Origin: Pseudomonadota bacterium
Lineage (GTDB): Bacteria; Pseudomonadota; Alphaproteobacteria; Sphingomonadales; Sphingomonadaceae
Direction: 5' to 3'
Assembly: GCA_023433305.1 (NCBI GenBank)
Contig: JAEZCZ010000014.1
Location: 1 to 32,009 of the forward strand
DNA: 32,009 nt
Translations under genes and position numbers: made by a program
In this document: positions 1 to 8,650 of the stretch, piece by piece
How the letters are laid out: every line of letters starts with the position of its first letter
Position numbering within the stretch: position 1 is the stretch's first letter
Notes under the pieces: model-generated
What the model was told of the DNA's origin: nothing
Database searches by the model: none
The model's input: only the letters and a program-made list of their open reading frames with translations

Positions 1-30
1 CACTCGTTCATGAGAAACAGGACAGGACAA

Positions 31-330
31 ATGAATCAGGAAGTTGGGGGCCTCGACGGCTCTGTACAGGATCGCGCGCAGGTGGAACGCGTGCTCGCGA
101 GGTACCCGAACATCGGCCAGGCGGAGACGCAAGATCTCATCCGGTGGTTCAACGAATCGTCGGCGCTCGATGTGGCGATGGTCGCCAGCAACGAAGAGAT
201 TGCCGAAGCGTATAATCAGTTCCGACGTCAGCACGTCGACCGCTTCAAGCCGAGGGACATTGCGCTCGCCGTAGTCTTCGCGGCGCTCAGCGCGCTGGCT
301 GTCGCGGGTATTGTTTACCTAGGGTCTTAG
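31..330 (+). CDS. Small C-terminally membrane-anchored hypothetical protein
   Basis: This encodes 99 residues that I do not recognise as a named family. The first two thirds are soluble and charged, with no cysteine and a helical look. The last ~24 residues (from DIALAVV to the end) form one hydrophobic segment ending in YLGS, so this is probably a tail-anchored inner-membrane protein with its N-terminus in the cytoplasm. I chose the ATG at 31 over the in-frame ATG at 10 because an AGGACAGGACA purine-rich stretch lies just before it, whereas the earlier ATG would place that stretch inside the gene. It converges with smc, with an inverted repeat between them. Function unknown; that it is a real gene is likely but not certain. 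Confidence 0.6.
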   Translation: MNQEVGGLDGSVQDRAQVERVLARYPNIGQAETQDLIRWFNESSALDVAMVASNEEIAEAYNQFRRQHVDRFKPRDIALAVVFAALSALAVAGIVYLGS

Positions 331-346
331 CGACCGGCTAAGCCCA

Positions 347-374
347 GCGGGCGCGAGCCATGGCTTGCGCCCGC
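347..374. terminator. Inverted repeat between convergent gene ends, likely bidirectional terminator
   Basis: Arms GCGGGCGC (347-354) and GCGCCCGC (367-374) are perfect complements and the inner bases GAGCC/GGCTT extend the pairing to a small loop around CCATGG. It sits exactly between the stop of the small hypothetical gene (330) and the stop of smc (383). There is no clear T-run on either side, so it may stop transcription weakly or act by protecting 3' ends. Confidence 0.5.
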
Positions 375-382
375 CATGGCTC

Positions 383-3300
383 TCACTCCGCTGCCAGCAA
401 TTCCTCCGCGCCGCCGAGATCGACGCTAACCAGTCGGCTGACGCCTTTCTCGACCATCGTCACGCCGAACAGGCGGTGCATGCGGCTCATCGTGACCGCG
501 TTGTGCGTCACGATCAGGTAGCGGGTCTGCGTCTCGCGGACCATCGCGTCGAGAAGGTCGCAAAACCGGTCGATGTTGGCGTCGTCGAGCGGGGCATCGA
601 CTTCGTCGAGCACGCAAATCGGTGCCGGATTCGTCAAGAATAGCGCGAAGATCAGCGCGACCGCAGTCAACGCCTGCTCACCGCCCGAAAGCAGCGTCAG
701 CGATTGGAGCCGCTTGCCGGGGGGCTGCGCGAAAATCTCCAGGCCGGCCTCCAGCGGATCGTCCGAATCGATGAGCGCGAGGTGCGCCTGACCACCCTCG
801 AACAGACGGGTGAACAGGTGTTTGAAGTGCTCGTTCACTTCCTCGAACGCGGCGCGCAGCCGTTCTCGTCCTTCGCGGTTGAGGTTGCCGATCGATCCGC
901 GCAGCCGGTTGACCGCCTCCACCAGTTCGCCCTGTTCGCGAGCGCTCGCCCCATGCTCCTCCTCGATGCGCGCCAGCTCCTCGGCGGCGACGAGGTTGAC
1001 CGGGCCGATCCGCTCCCGATCGGAGACGAGGCGGTCCATTGTTGCCGATTCATCGCCCGCACCCCCGACCTCGTCCGGTTCGAAAGCGAAGCGGCTTGCC
1101 AGAACGGGCGGGGGGCATTGGAAGCGCTCGCCGGAGATGCGCGCCATTTCCTCGCGGCGCGATTCCTCGTTCTCGGCGCGCGCGGCCGATCCGGCACGCT
1201 CCTCGCGCGCGGTGGACAGCCGCTCGTTAGCCGCAGCGAGCACGGTTTCCGCGCCGCGCATCGCTTCGCTCGCTTCGGTCACGGCCGCTTCGGCGGTGGC
1301 AAGTTCCTGGCCGAGCCGTTCGCGAACCGCCTCGCCGCCTTCGATCTCGCGCAACAATGCGGCGGGCTTGGCCGCTATCACCGCGCGTTCCTCGGCGATT
1401 TCCTCGAACCGCCGGGCCATCTCGGAAAGGCGACGCGCCGCATCCCCCGCGCGTGTTTCCCAGCTCTTCATGTCGCCGCGCTGTGCCGAGACCCGCTCGC
1501 GGGCGACGGCGAGTGCCTGGTCGTGCGCAGCGAGCGCGGCCATCGCGGCCTGGAGCCCGCTGCGGGCGGCCTCGTTCTGGCTCTGCGCCACCGCGAGTGC
1601 GGCGCGACCGCTTCCGGGGTCCGGTAGCGCCGCTCGCTTGTCCTGCGCCGTCGCCACTTCGGCTAGCGCTTGATCACGCTGGCGGCCCAGATCGGCTGAC
1701 GTCGAGGCGAGCTCCTCGCGGCGCGCTGCCACGCGTTCGCGGGCGGCCTCGGCCTGGTCGAGTGTACGGAGCGCATGACGTTCGGCTTCGGCGGCCTGAT
1801 TAGCGGCTCGTTCGAGCGCCACCAGCGAACGCTGAAGGTCCGTTAGCTCGTCCTGTGCCGACATTTGCGCGGTTTCCGCTCGCTCGGCCGCCTCGCGCTT
1901 TGCGGGCAATGTGGCATCGAGTTCCTCGAAGCGATTTTCTGCCTCGAGCCGCGCCGCTTCCGCCGCGCCCTCGCCGCGCGCGACGAACCCATCCCATCGC
2001 CGCAGCGCGCCCGAGCGCGTCACAAGCCATTCGCCCGGCTTGAGCGCCCGTCCGTCGTCGGTATCGACGACATGCACGAGGGCCAGGCGCGCCGCGAGCT
2101 CGGCGGGGCATTCGCGGGCGTGGGCGGCCAGGCTGTCGGGCACGGGCGAGGGCGTGGCCGCACCGGTCCAGAACCGACCGTCGGCCTCGCCGTTCGGGGC
2201 TCCCAGGGGCGCCTTGGCGTCACGTCCAAGCGCAGCGGCCAGCGCCCGCTCGTAGCCGGGCTCTGCCGCGATCTTGTCGAGTGCAACTGGCATGCCGTGC
2301 TTGCCCGAGGCCTGGCGAGCACGCGCCTCGCGGTCGCGCTTGAGCGCCTGCCATTCGCGCTCGATTCCCGCCAGTTCGGCCCGCGCCGTGGCCACCGTGG
2401 CGGTTGCTTCATCTCGCGTGACCGTCAGGGCTTCCTTATTGGCCTGCCCGTGGAGCAACGCGCCGCGCGCCCGCCCAACCTCTTCGGCGGCCGCGGCAAC
2501 CGCTTCGCGTGCGGTCCGCACCGCGTCCTCGGTGTTGCCTTGAGCGTCGAGGGTCTCGCGCAAATCGGCTATCCGTCGCACTTCCCCGTCGATCCGCGCG
2601 AGCCGCGCTTCGGCTTGGGCGACTTCGGCTTCGGCCACCCGCCATTCGGCCTCGACTCCGGCCTGATCGGCGGTCGCCTTGGCTAGCGCCAGTTCCGCCG
2701 CTCGAGACGCCCGCTCGGCATCTTCGACCTTGCGCGCGAACTCCGGGCGCTGCGCTTCGTCGGCTGCAAGGGCTGCCTCGCCTGCCGCGAGGTCCGTTTC
2801 GAGCTTCTTGAGGGCTTCGGCCGCATCGCGCGTCATGCGATCGGCATCGAAACGATCTTCCTCGAGCCGCTGTTTCTGCCGGTCGAGGTCTTTCAGCCGC
2901 TGCTCCGCCGCTTCGAGTTGGGTGGACAAAGCCGCCATGCGGTGTCCGTGTGCGCTGGCATCATCGCGTCGGTCGGCAAGCTCCTCGCGCGCTTCGGTGA
3001 CCTTTTCTGTCAACGCTGTCTGTGCTTTCTGCGCCTCCTGAGCAGCTTGCTGTGCGCTTTCGACCCGGCTTTCGGCATCCCTTGCCTGGGCTCTGGCCGC
3101 TTCCGCGGCCGTCGCCGCGTCCCGCCAGCGCGCGAATACAAGCCGCGCCTCGGCGTGGTGGATCTTCTCCGTCAGTGCCTTGTAACGCTCAGCCTGTCTT
3201 GCCTGCCGGCGTAGCGCAGAAATCTGGCTGTCGAGCCCGGCCATGAGGTCTTCGAGACGCGCCAGATTCGCCTCGGTCTGACGCAGCTTGCTCTCCGCGT

Positions 3301-3808
3301 CGCGCCGGCGGACGTGGAGGCCGGCAATTCCCGCTGCCTCCTCGAGCATCATCCGTCGCTCGGCGGGCTTCGCGGCAATGACCGCCGCGATCTTCCCCTG
3401 GCTGACGAGGGCAGGGGAGTGCGCCCCGGTCGCCGCGTCGGCGAAGACCAGCGCCACGTCTTTGGCGCGCACGTCTCGTCCGTTGACGCGGTAGGCGCTG
3501 CCCGCGCCGCGCTCTATCCGGCGCGTGACCTGCAGTTCTTCGCCGTCGTCGTCGACCGCGTCGAGCACGACTTCGGCGAAATCGCGCGGCGGCCGCTGCG
3601 CGGTTCCGGCGAAGATCACGTCATCCATCCCGCCCGAGCGCATCGACTTGGCCGACGTCTCGCCCATCACCCACCGGATGGCTTCGAGCAGGTTGGATTT
3701 TCCGCAGCCGTTCGGGCCGACCACGCCGGTCAGCCCGGGCTCGATGCGCAGTTCCGCCGGCTCGACGAAGCTCTTGAAGCCCGAGAGCTTGAGCTTCCTG
3801 ATCAGCAT
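383..3808 (-). CDS. smc: Chromosome segregation ATPase Smc
   Basis: This is the structural-maintenance-of-chromosomes protein (1141 residues, usual family length), which forms the bacterial condensin ring with ScpA and ScpB and organises the nucleoid. The N-terminal head has the Walker A motif GPNGCGKS at residues 31-38. Long Ala/Glu/Arg-rich coiled coils follow, then a hinge at about residues 500-615 with the alphaproteobacterial-type LKPG...RWDGF stretch, a second coiled coil, and the C-terminal head with the signature LLSGGEQ (~1039) and Walker B VLDEVDAPLDD (~1068). The start is the ATG at 3808, because MLIRKLKLSGFKSF is the conserved Smc N-terminus; the open frame continues upstream to 4339 but that extension overlaps the dsbA-like gene. 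Only 20 bases separate it from that upstream gene, so it is probably the last gene of a dciA-dsbA-dsbA-smc transcription unit. scpA/scpB are not in the window. Confidence 0.96.
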   Translation of the reverse strand: MLIRKLKLSGFKSFVEPAELRIEPGLTGVVGPNGCGKSNLLEAIRWVMGETSAKSMRSGGMDDVIFAGTAQRPPRDFAEVVLDAVDDDGEELQVTRRIERGAGSAYRVNGRDVRAKDVALVFADAATGAHSPALVSQGKIAAVIAAKPAERRMMLEEAAGIAGLHVRRRDAESKLRQTEANLARLEDLMAGLDSQISALRRQARQAERYKALTEKIHHAEARLVFARWRDAATAAEAARAQARDAESRVESAQQAAQEAQKAQTALTEKVTEAREELADRRDDASAHGHRMAALSTQLEAAEQRLKDLDRQKQRLEEDRFDADRMTRDAAEALKKLETDLAAGEAALAADEAQRPEFARKVEDAERASRAAELALAKATADQAGVEAEWRVAEAEVAQAEARLARIDGEVRRIADLRETLDAQGNTEDAVRTAREAVAAAAEEVGRARGALLHGQANKEALTVTRDEATATVATARAELAGIEREWQALKRDREARARQASGKHGMPVALDKIAAEPGYERALAAALGRDAKAPLGAPNGEADGRFWTGAATPSPVPDSLAAHARECPAELAARLALVHVVDTDDGRALKPGEWLVTRSGALRRWDGFVARGEGAAEAARLEAENRFEELDATLPAKREAAERAETAQMSAQDELTDLQRSLVALERAANQAAEAERHALRTLDQAEAARERVAARREELASTSADLGRQRDQALAEVATAQDKRAALPDPGSGRAALAVAQSQNEAARSGLQAAMAALAAHDQALAVARERVSAQRGDMKSWETRAGDAARRLSEMARRFEEIAEERAVIAAKPAALLREIEGGEAVRERLGQELATAEAAVTEASEAMRGAETVLAAANERLSTAREERAGSAARAENEESRREEMARISGERFQCPPPVLASRFAFEPDEVGGAGDESATMDRLVSDRERIGPVNLVAAEELARIEEEHGASAREQGELVEAVNRLRGSIGNLNREGRERLRAAFEEVNEHFKHLFTRLFEGGQAHLALIDSDDPLEAGLEIFAQPPGKRLQSLTLLSGGEQALTAVALIFALFLTNPAPICVLDEVDAPLDDANIDRFCDLLDAMVRETQTRYLIVTHNAVTMSRMHRLFGVTMVEKGVSRLVSVDLGGAEELLAAE

Positions 3809-3828
3809 CGCGGCCGGCGTGCCATCGC

Positions 3829-4569
3829 TTACCTGGCCCCGGCCGCCTGTAACGCGGCCTCGATTTCCGGCCAGGCGTTCTCCGTGAGCATCCTGCCGTT
3901 GATGAAGAAAGTCGGCGTGCCGGTCACGTTCAGTTCTTCGGACTGGGTATTGGAATTCTCGGCGATCTGGCGCGCCTGGTCGGCGTTTGCGAGGCACTGC
4001 ATCGCCTGGTCGCGGCTGACGCCGCGCGCTGCGAAGAAGTCCAGCAGACCGGCAGCCTGTCCAATCTGCTGGAAGCGCTGCGCCTCGGGCGCCTGCATCG
4101 CCGCTTGGAGCGCGGCCTGATCTTGCTGTGCCCTCTCCATCACGGCGGGAAGGTTGGCCCAGACCTGGTTTGCGAGCGGGTGGAACGCCGTCGGATCGCC
4201 GCACCTCACCAGCATCGCCAACGTCAGGTCGATCGGGTTGTGAATCTGGTTGCGGATTTCGTAGCTGACGACGCCGCTTTCGATGTACTTGTCGATCGCG
4301 CCCGTCGATTGCTGAGAGAACTGGGCACACGCAGGGCACGTGTGGCTGGCATACTCCACCAGTTTGACGGGCGCGTTGGGGTTCCCGACGACATTGCCGC
4401 CCTCTGGAGTCACCGCTGCGGTTTCCGTCCAGCTCTGCCCCGCTGGCGCCGCAATAGGTGCGATGGCTTCGCTGCTGGTCGCTCCTTCCTCATCGGAACC
4501 GCATGCCGCGAGGGCCAACACGAGCGGTGCGGCAGCGGCGGCAAGCAAAGTCTGGGGAAGTCGCGACAT
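3829..4569 (-). CDS. DsbA-like thioredoxin-fold lipoprotein (CPAC)
   Basis: This is a 246-residue periplasmic thiol:disulfide oxidoreductase of the DsbA/Com1 type. The N-terminus is a hydrophobic signal ending in the lipobox LAAC with lipidation Cys23, so it is predicted to be membrane-anchored on the periplasmic side. The redox motif is CPAC (Cys78-Cys81) and the cis-proline loop is TGTPT (Pro219). A second cysteine pair, Cys123 and Cys192, is spaced exactly like the pair in the neighbouring paralog. The start at 4569 was chosen because it gives a complete lipoprotein signal and has AAAGGA upstream; an earlier in-frame ATG (4656) would bury the signal. Family knowledge suggests oxidation or isomerisation of secreted proteins; the actual partner is unknown. 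It lies between a second dsbA-like gene and smc. Confidence 0.88.
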   Translation of the reverse strand: MSRLPQTLLAAAAAPLVLALAACGSDEEGATSSEAIAPIAAPAGQSWTETAAVTPEGGNVVGNPNAPVKLVEYASHTCPACAQFSQQSTGAIDKYIESGVVSYEIRNQIHNPIDLTLAMLVRCGDPTAFHPLANQVWANLPAVMERAQQDQAALQAAMQAPEAQRFQQIGQAAGLLDFFAARGVSRDQAMQCLANADQARQIAENSNTQSEELNVTGTPTFFINGRMLTENAWPEIEAALQAAGAR

Positions 4570-4686
4570 CGAATTAGTCCTTTGCGGAAAGGGAAGGCTA
4601 AACGAAGGGAACAGGGCGTTGAAGCGCGGTAACCATGGCTGCAGCGCTGTATCCACAGCTATGCCCCGCGCGCAATGGCCCGCTCG

Positions 4687-5379
4687 TTAGAAGAATTCCT
4701 TGAGTTGCCGTTCGAGCGCTGGCCACGTGTGCGTGCCCGGCATCACGATTCCATTTATCGCGAAGCTCGGCGTCGCGTCGATGCCCGGTCGGTCCCATTC
4801 CTTCGCGGACGTTTCGGCGAGCTTGCGAGCCATCGCTTCGTCGGCGAGGCAGCGATCGATGTCGGTGCGGCGATAACCGCGCCGTTCCATGATCTTGTAA
4901 AAGCCGAAATCGGTTGCGATCGCGCGGCGCCCGGTTGCGCCTGAAACGGTCCAGCGCTGGTGATGTGCTTGCGTGCTTCTTCCAAGCGGCTCGATCCACC
5001 GCTCCTGTCCGAGGAGGAAGGCGTTGTGATTGGCCGCAAACTTCGCCGGCTCGCCGCAGTTGACCAGCATGCCTACCGTCAAGTCCACGGGGTCGCGCAC
5101 AAGGTGGCGGATTTCGACGTTGATGTTTCCGGGTGCCAGATATCCGAGCTTGATCGGCCCTTCGCTGGCGCGCGCGAATTCGGCGCAATGTGGGCAGGTG
5201 TAGCTGAGGAACTCGACGACTTTCACTTTCGCGTCGGGATTGCCGATGCGGTGTCCGAGTTCGGTTTTGGCTACGACCGTGTCCCAATTCACGCGCGGTT
5301 GCCGCGTTCCGGTTGCCCCGACGATCATCGTGGCCGCAGCCGCCAGCGCGAGCGCTCCGAAGGTGCGCCTCGAAATCAT
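4687..5379 (-). CDS. DsbA-like thioredoxin-domain protein (CPHC)
   Basis: This is a 230-residue DsbA-family oxidoreductase with the classic CPHC redox motif (Cys62-Cys65) and cis-proline loop ATPS (Pro204). The N-terminus has SRRTFG followed by an alanine-rich hydrophobic stretch, which resembles a twin-arginine signal although a Sec signal cannot be excluded; there is no lipobox. Like the neighbouring lipoprotein it has a second cysteine pair (Cys108, Cys177), 69 residues apart in both proteins, supporting an origin by tandem duplication. Its ATG overlaps the stop of the DUF721 gene as ATGA, so the two are translationally coupled. It probably makes or repairs disulfides in periplasmic proteins; the DsbB partner is not in the window. 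Confidence 0.88.
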   Translation of the reverse strand: MISRRTFGALALAAAATMIVGATGTRQPRVNWDTVVAKTELGHRIGNPDAKVKVVEFLSYTCPHCAEFARASEGPIKLGYLAPGNINVEIRHLVRDPVDLTVGMLVNCGEPAKFAANHNAFLLGQERWIEPLGRSTQAHHQRWTVSGATGRRAIATDFGFYKIMERRGYRRTDIDRCLADEAMARKLAETSAKEWDRPGIDATPSFAINGIVMPGTHTWPALERQLKEFF

Positions 5380-5918
5380 CCTTTGCCCTCCTGTGCCCCA
5401 AGGCTGCGCGCGAGCGATTCGAGCACGGTGCGCAACTCCGGATCGCCGATATCGCGCAAGCTTTCGCCCAATTCCATCGGGATCGGCTTCAACGACGGTG
5501 GCGACGCGTTCGTTTGTTTGCGAGCGGCATCAGCATACGGCGGCTTAACCGCGCCTTGCCGCAACTTCACCCGAGCAACCGCTTTGTAGCCGAAGAACCG
5601 GTTCACCCGTTCGATTATTTCGGGAATGACGTGCTGGATGAGCGGCGCATGGGCAGGCAGCACCACGAGTTGCAGGATACCCTCGCTCTTCTCGCCGGGC
5701 GGAAAGCGGATCGCCTCGGGCATGCAGACTTGCGCATGCCGCTCGCCGACGATCTCGTGCCAGCGCGTGACGACGCTCGACTGTACGAAACCGAACCGTC
5801 GGAACGCGGCGCGGCCAATTTGCGGTACCAGTTCCGCGACCGGCTTGGCCGGGCCGCCGCGCGGTCGTTCGTAAGCGCGGGGTTTGGCGGGTTTCTTCGG
5901 CTTGTCCTCGCGTTCCAT
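5376..5918 (-). CDS. DUF721 (DciA-like) protein
   Basis: This 180-residue cytoplasmic protein contains a DUF721 domain at about residues 25-120, recognisable by the WHEIVGERHAQV and LQLVVLPAHAPLIQ stretches. DUF721 is the domain of DciA, the replicative helicase loader/operator in bacteria without DnaC, so a role with DnaB is a reasonable inference. The N-terminus is basic and proline-rich and the C-terminus is low complexity. Two starts are possible: ATG at 5933 (MAVVV-MERED) and ATG at 5918 (MEREDKPKK); I prefer 5918 because it leaves more room for signals towards divergent mutY. The stop overlaps the next dsbA-like start (ATGA). The mutY/DUF721/dsbA/smc neighbourhood is common in alphaproteobacteria. 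Confidence 0.8.
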   Translation of the reverse strand: MEREDKPKKPAKPRAYERPRGGPAKPVAELVPQIGRAAFRRFGFVQSSVVTRWHEIVGERHAQVCMPEAIRFPPGEKSEGILQLVVLPAHAPLIQHVIPEIIERVNRFFGYKAVARVKLRQGAVKPPYADAARKQTNASPPSLKPIPMELGESLRDIGDPELRTVLESLARSLGAQEGKG

Positions 5919-5947
5919 CACGACGACAGCCATGCCATAGCGGGCCG

Positions 5948-6985
5948 ATGGAGAATAGGGTCTCGGCTGCCTTGCTCGATTGGTACGACCGGCACGCGCG
6001 GGTGTTGCCGTGGCGCTCGCCGCCGGGCGATACTCCGCCGGATCCCTACCGCGTGTGGCTGTCGGAGATCATGCTGCAGCAGACCACCACCGCTCATGCA
6101 GCCCCCTATTACCGCAAGTTCGTGGAGCGCTGGCCCACCGTCGAGGCGCTCGCGGCCGCGCTCGAAGCGGACGTCATGGCCGAATGGGCAGGGTTGGGGT
6201 ATTACTCGCGGGCCCGCAATCTCGTCTCCTGCGCCCAAACGGTGGTCGGTCGGGGCGGCTTCCCCGATAGCGAAGAGGAGCTACGCAAGCTGCCCGGCCT
6301 CGGCGCCTACACTGCGGCCGCCGTCGCAGCGATCGGCTTCGGTCGCCGCGCGGTCGTGGTCGATGCAAACGTCGAACGCGTCGTCGCTCGCCTCTTCGCT
6401 ATCGACGAGCCGCTTCCCGGCGCTCGAAAGGCGATCCGCACCGCGGCCGACAGCATCACCCCGGTGGAGGGCGCTGGCGATTTCGCCCAGGCGATGATGG
6501 ATCTGGGTGCGACGATCTGTACCCCGCGCGATCCGAAGTGCCTGCTTTGTCCCATTGCCGCGGATTGCGAGGCGCGCGCGCGGGGTCGGCAAGAGCATTT
6601 ACCCATAAAGGCGAAGAAGAGGGCGAAGCAACAGCGCGTCGGCACCGCCTTCTGGATCGAGCGCGACGGACAGGTTTGGCTGGTCCGTCGCGCTGGTCGC
6701 GGAATGCTCGGCGGGATGCGAGCGCTCCCTGACGATGGGTGGACCGCTCGCAACGATGGGTCTGGGGAGGCTCCGCTCCCGGGCTTGTGGCAAGCGGGCG
6801 GCGTGGTACGCCACAGCTTCACGCATTTCAACCTTGAGCTCGGAGTGGCGATCTACGCCGGAAGCCGTTTCGAGGGGGCCGGCTCAGGCGAATGGTGGCC
6901 TGTAACCGCGATAGAAGCCGCAGGCTTGCCTACGCTCTTCGCCAAGGCAGCAAGGCTAGCGCGAGGAAGTCCCCCGGTTAAATGA
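5948..6985 (+). CDS. mutY: A/G-specific adenine DNA glycosylase MutY
   Basis: MutY removes adenine mispaired with 8-oxoguanine, preventing G:C to T:A transversions. The 345 residues have the full family layout. The catalytic Glu is in WLSEIMLQQTT (Glu40). The helix-hairpin-helix LPGLGAYTAAAV precedes catalytic Asp139 in VDANVERV. The 4Fe-4S cluster loop is C-x6-C-x2-C-x5-C (Cys191, 198, 201, 207). The C-terminal Nudix-like 8-oxoG recognition domain includes LPGLWQ and the loop HSFTHF. The gene is divergent from the DUF721 gene with under 30 bases between start codons, so one or both promoters must lie inside coding sequence. Its 3' end overlaps the small minus-strand gene by 8 bases. Confidence 0.97.
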   Translation: MENRVSAALLDWYDRHARVLPWRSPPGDTPPDPYRVWLSEIMLQQTTTAHAAPYYRKFVERWPTVEALAAALEADVMAEWAGLGYYSRARNLVSCAQTVVGRGGFPDSEEELRKLPGLGAYTAAAVAAIGFGRRAVVVDANVERVVARLFAIDEPLPGARKAIRTAADSITPVEGAGDFAQAMMDLGATICTPRDPKCLLCPIAADCEARARGRQEHLPIKAKKRAKQQRVGTAFWIERDGQVWLVRRAGRGMLGGMRALPDDGWTARNDGSGEAPLPGLWQAGGVVRHSFTHFNLELGVAIYAGSRFEGAGSGEWWPVTAIEAAGLPTLFAKAARLARGSPPVK

Positions 6986-7199
6986 TCCCGCCGCCCAGCA
7001 TCAGCCGCACTACCGCGATTGCGAAGACGATCAGGCAGAAATTTCGGCCGCCGTTCGAACTCGACAGCGCGCCGAGCCCGATGCCGACCACGGCGATGGG
7101 CAGCACGAACCAGTTGCCCCAGCCGAGCAGCGGGATGGTCGAGGGAATCGCCAGCAGGAGGGCGACGATACCGGTGAGGATCGAGAGCAAGTTCAGCAT
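6978..7199 (-). CDS. Small integral membrane hypothetical protein
   Basis: This encodes 73 residues that are almost entirely hydrophobic: one segment from LLSILTGIVALLLAI, a second around NWFVLPIAVVGIGLGAL and a third around CLIVFAIAVVRLMLGG, joined by short polar turns (SSSNGGRN). It is therefore a small inner-membrane protein with two or three spans. The ATG at 7199 has TAGGACAC directly before it; the longer frame to 7337 starts with unrelated sequence. No function can be assigned. It converges with mutY and overlaps its stop codon, and is divergent from the serine hydrolase. Confidence 0.7.
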   Translation of the reverse strand: MLNLLSILTGIVALLLAIPSTIPLLGWGNWFVLPIAVVGIGLGALSSSNGGRNFCLIVFAIAVVRLMLGGGII

Positions 7200-7307
7200 G
7201 TGTCCTATATCTATAACACAGCTTGAAAGTGCAAGGGGTGCCGCCAGTGCGCGGCGTTCAGCGAAGGTATACGCTGGTTGGGTTGAGTTGACAGGAGCGA
7301 ACGAGAC

Positions 7308-7328
7308 CGTGTCCACGCTAGCGACACG
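7308..7328. promoter_or_regulatory. Nested palindrome upstream of serine hydrolase gene
   Basis: CGTGTC (7308-7313) and GACACG (7323-7328) are perfect inverted arms and the 6-base palindrome GCTAGC (7317-7322) lies between them. It is 26 bases before the hydrolase ATG and 14 bases after a perfect TTGACA (7288-7293). It could be an operator or a 5' leader hairpin; no -10 at the right spacing is obvious. Confidence 0.3.
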
Positions 7329-7354
7329 CCCAGACAACGGGAGATCGCCGAATC

Positions 7355-8650
7355 ATGGAGTTCGATGTCGCGAACGCTGGCCTGACCCGGCGGCAGTGGC
7401 TCGGCGGAGCCGCGGCGCTCGGCGCGGCCGCCGCTCTCCCGGCGTGGGCGCAATCCCATGCCGCGTGGCCCAGCGTCACTCGGCTGATCTCGAATTACGT
7501 CGACAGCCGCAAGGTCGCCAACGTGGTTGTCTCCCTCGGCTTCGGCGACGCACCAGCCATGGTCATAGCCGCCGGGCTCGATAGCTTCACATCGTCCCGG
7601 CGCTCTGACGCGCACAGCATCTACCGCATCTATTCGATGACCAAGCCGATCACCGGCATGGCGGCGATGATGCTGATCGACGAGGGCAAGCTAGGCCTCG
7701 ATCAACCGCTCCACGAAATCCTGCCCGCCTACCGTACGATGCAGGTGCAGAAATCCTACGACGGCCCGATCGCGCCGGATAATCTCGAGTTCGCCGCGCG
7801 CCCGATCACGATCCGGCAGATGCTCACCCACACCGCCGGTCTCGGCTACAGCCTCGTCCAGTCGGGGCCGATCGCCGAAGCCTTCCGGAACCGCGGGCTG
7901 GTGCCCGGCCTCGTCACTCGGCTCCAGTTCCTGCCCGTTTTCCGCGGCACGGCCGTGCCAAGCCTCGAGCTGTTCGCCGACCGCCTGGCAGAAATGCCGC
8001 TCGTCTATCAGCCCGGCACGCATTGGTCGTACTCGATGAGCATGGACCTGATGGGACGGGTGATCGAGGTCGTCTCCGGCCAGTCGTTCGGCCGCTTCCT
8101 GCAAGAACGGTTCTTCGATCCGCTCGGTATGAACGACACCCACTTACAGGTCCTGCGCGCCAAGGCCGACCGGATGACTACGAGCTATTTTCTCGTTAAC
8201 GGCACGCTGCTTCCTATCGATCTCGGAACCGACTCGGTTTACTTCGACGAGCCGCCGTTTCCATTCGGCGGCGCGGGCCTTGCCAGCACGCCCAGCGATT
8301 ACGACCGCTTCCTCGAGATGCTCCTCAACGGCGGCGAATTCGAAGGCAAGCGCGTGATGAGCGAGCAAGCCGTTCGACAGGGCACGTCGGACTTGCTGCC
8401 CGACACACTCGAGCCCGGCGGCGAATACGGTGACGTCTGGGGTTACGGCGCGGGCGGCCGGGTCGGCCGCGGAGAGGACGCGGGCGTCTACGGCTGGGCG
8501 GGTGCCGCGGGCACGATCGGGTTCATCCATCGCCCGCTGGGCCTGCGCGCCGGGCTTTACACGCAGTACATGCCGTCGATGGAATACCCGCTGCTCGATG
8601 AGTTCCCGGCCGCGATCCGCGTCGACCTGGCCTCGATGGGCCGGCTGTGA
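7355..8650 (+). CDS. Exported serine hydrolase, class C beta-lactamase/esterase family
   Basis: This 431-residue protein belongs to the serine beta-lactamase-like superfamily (Pfam Beta-lactamase; EstB/penicillin-binding-protein-like esterases). The N-terminus TRRQWLGG plus an alanine-rich stretch ending in AWAQ is a good twin-arginine signal, so it acts in the periplasm. The catalytic S-x-x-K is SMTK (Ser94, Lys97). The second motif tyrosine is probably Tyr226 in HWSYSMSMD. The C-terminal GWAGAAGT stretch is typical of the esterase branch, which makes ester or amide hydrolysis more likely than true beta-lactam resistance. A GGGAG lies upstream of the chosen ATG. Its stop overlaps the nudC start as GTGA, giving translational coupling. 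Confidence 0.88.
   Translation: MEFDVANAGLTRRQWLGGAAALGAAAALPAWAQSHAAWPSVTRLISNYVDSRKVANVVVSLGFGDAPAMVIAAGLDSFTSSRRSDAHSIYRIYSMTKPITGMAAMMLIDEGKLGLDQPLHEILPAYRTMQVQKSYDGPIAPDNLEFAARPITIRQMLTHTAGLGYSLVQSGPIAEAFRNRGLVPGLVTRLQFLPVFRGTAVPSLELFADRLAEMPLVYQPGTHWSYSMSMDLMGRVIEVVSGQSFGRFLQERFFDPLGMNDTHLQVLRAKADRMTTSYFLVNGTLLPIDLGTDSVYFDEPPFPFGGAGLASTPSDYDRFLEMLLNGGEFEGKRVMSEQAVRQGTSDLLPDTLEPGGEYGDVWGYGAGGRVGRGEDAGVYGWAGAAGTIGFIHRPLGLRAGLYTQYMPSMEYPLLDEFPAAIRVDLASMGRL

Noticed and set aside
704..1673. Long plus-strand open frames inside smc
   Set aside because: Their Ala/Arg/Ser-rich sequence without motifs is a shadow of the smc codons; smc itself is unambiguous here.
3809..4339. N-terminal extension of smc by about 177 residues
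   Set aside because: The extension overlaps the dsbA-like gene in another frame, has a low-complexity Arg/Gly/Pro composition, and the conserved Smc N-terminus begins at the ATG at 3808.
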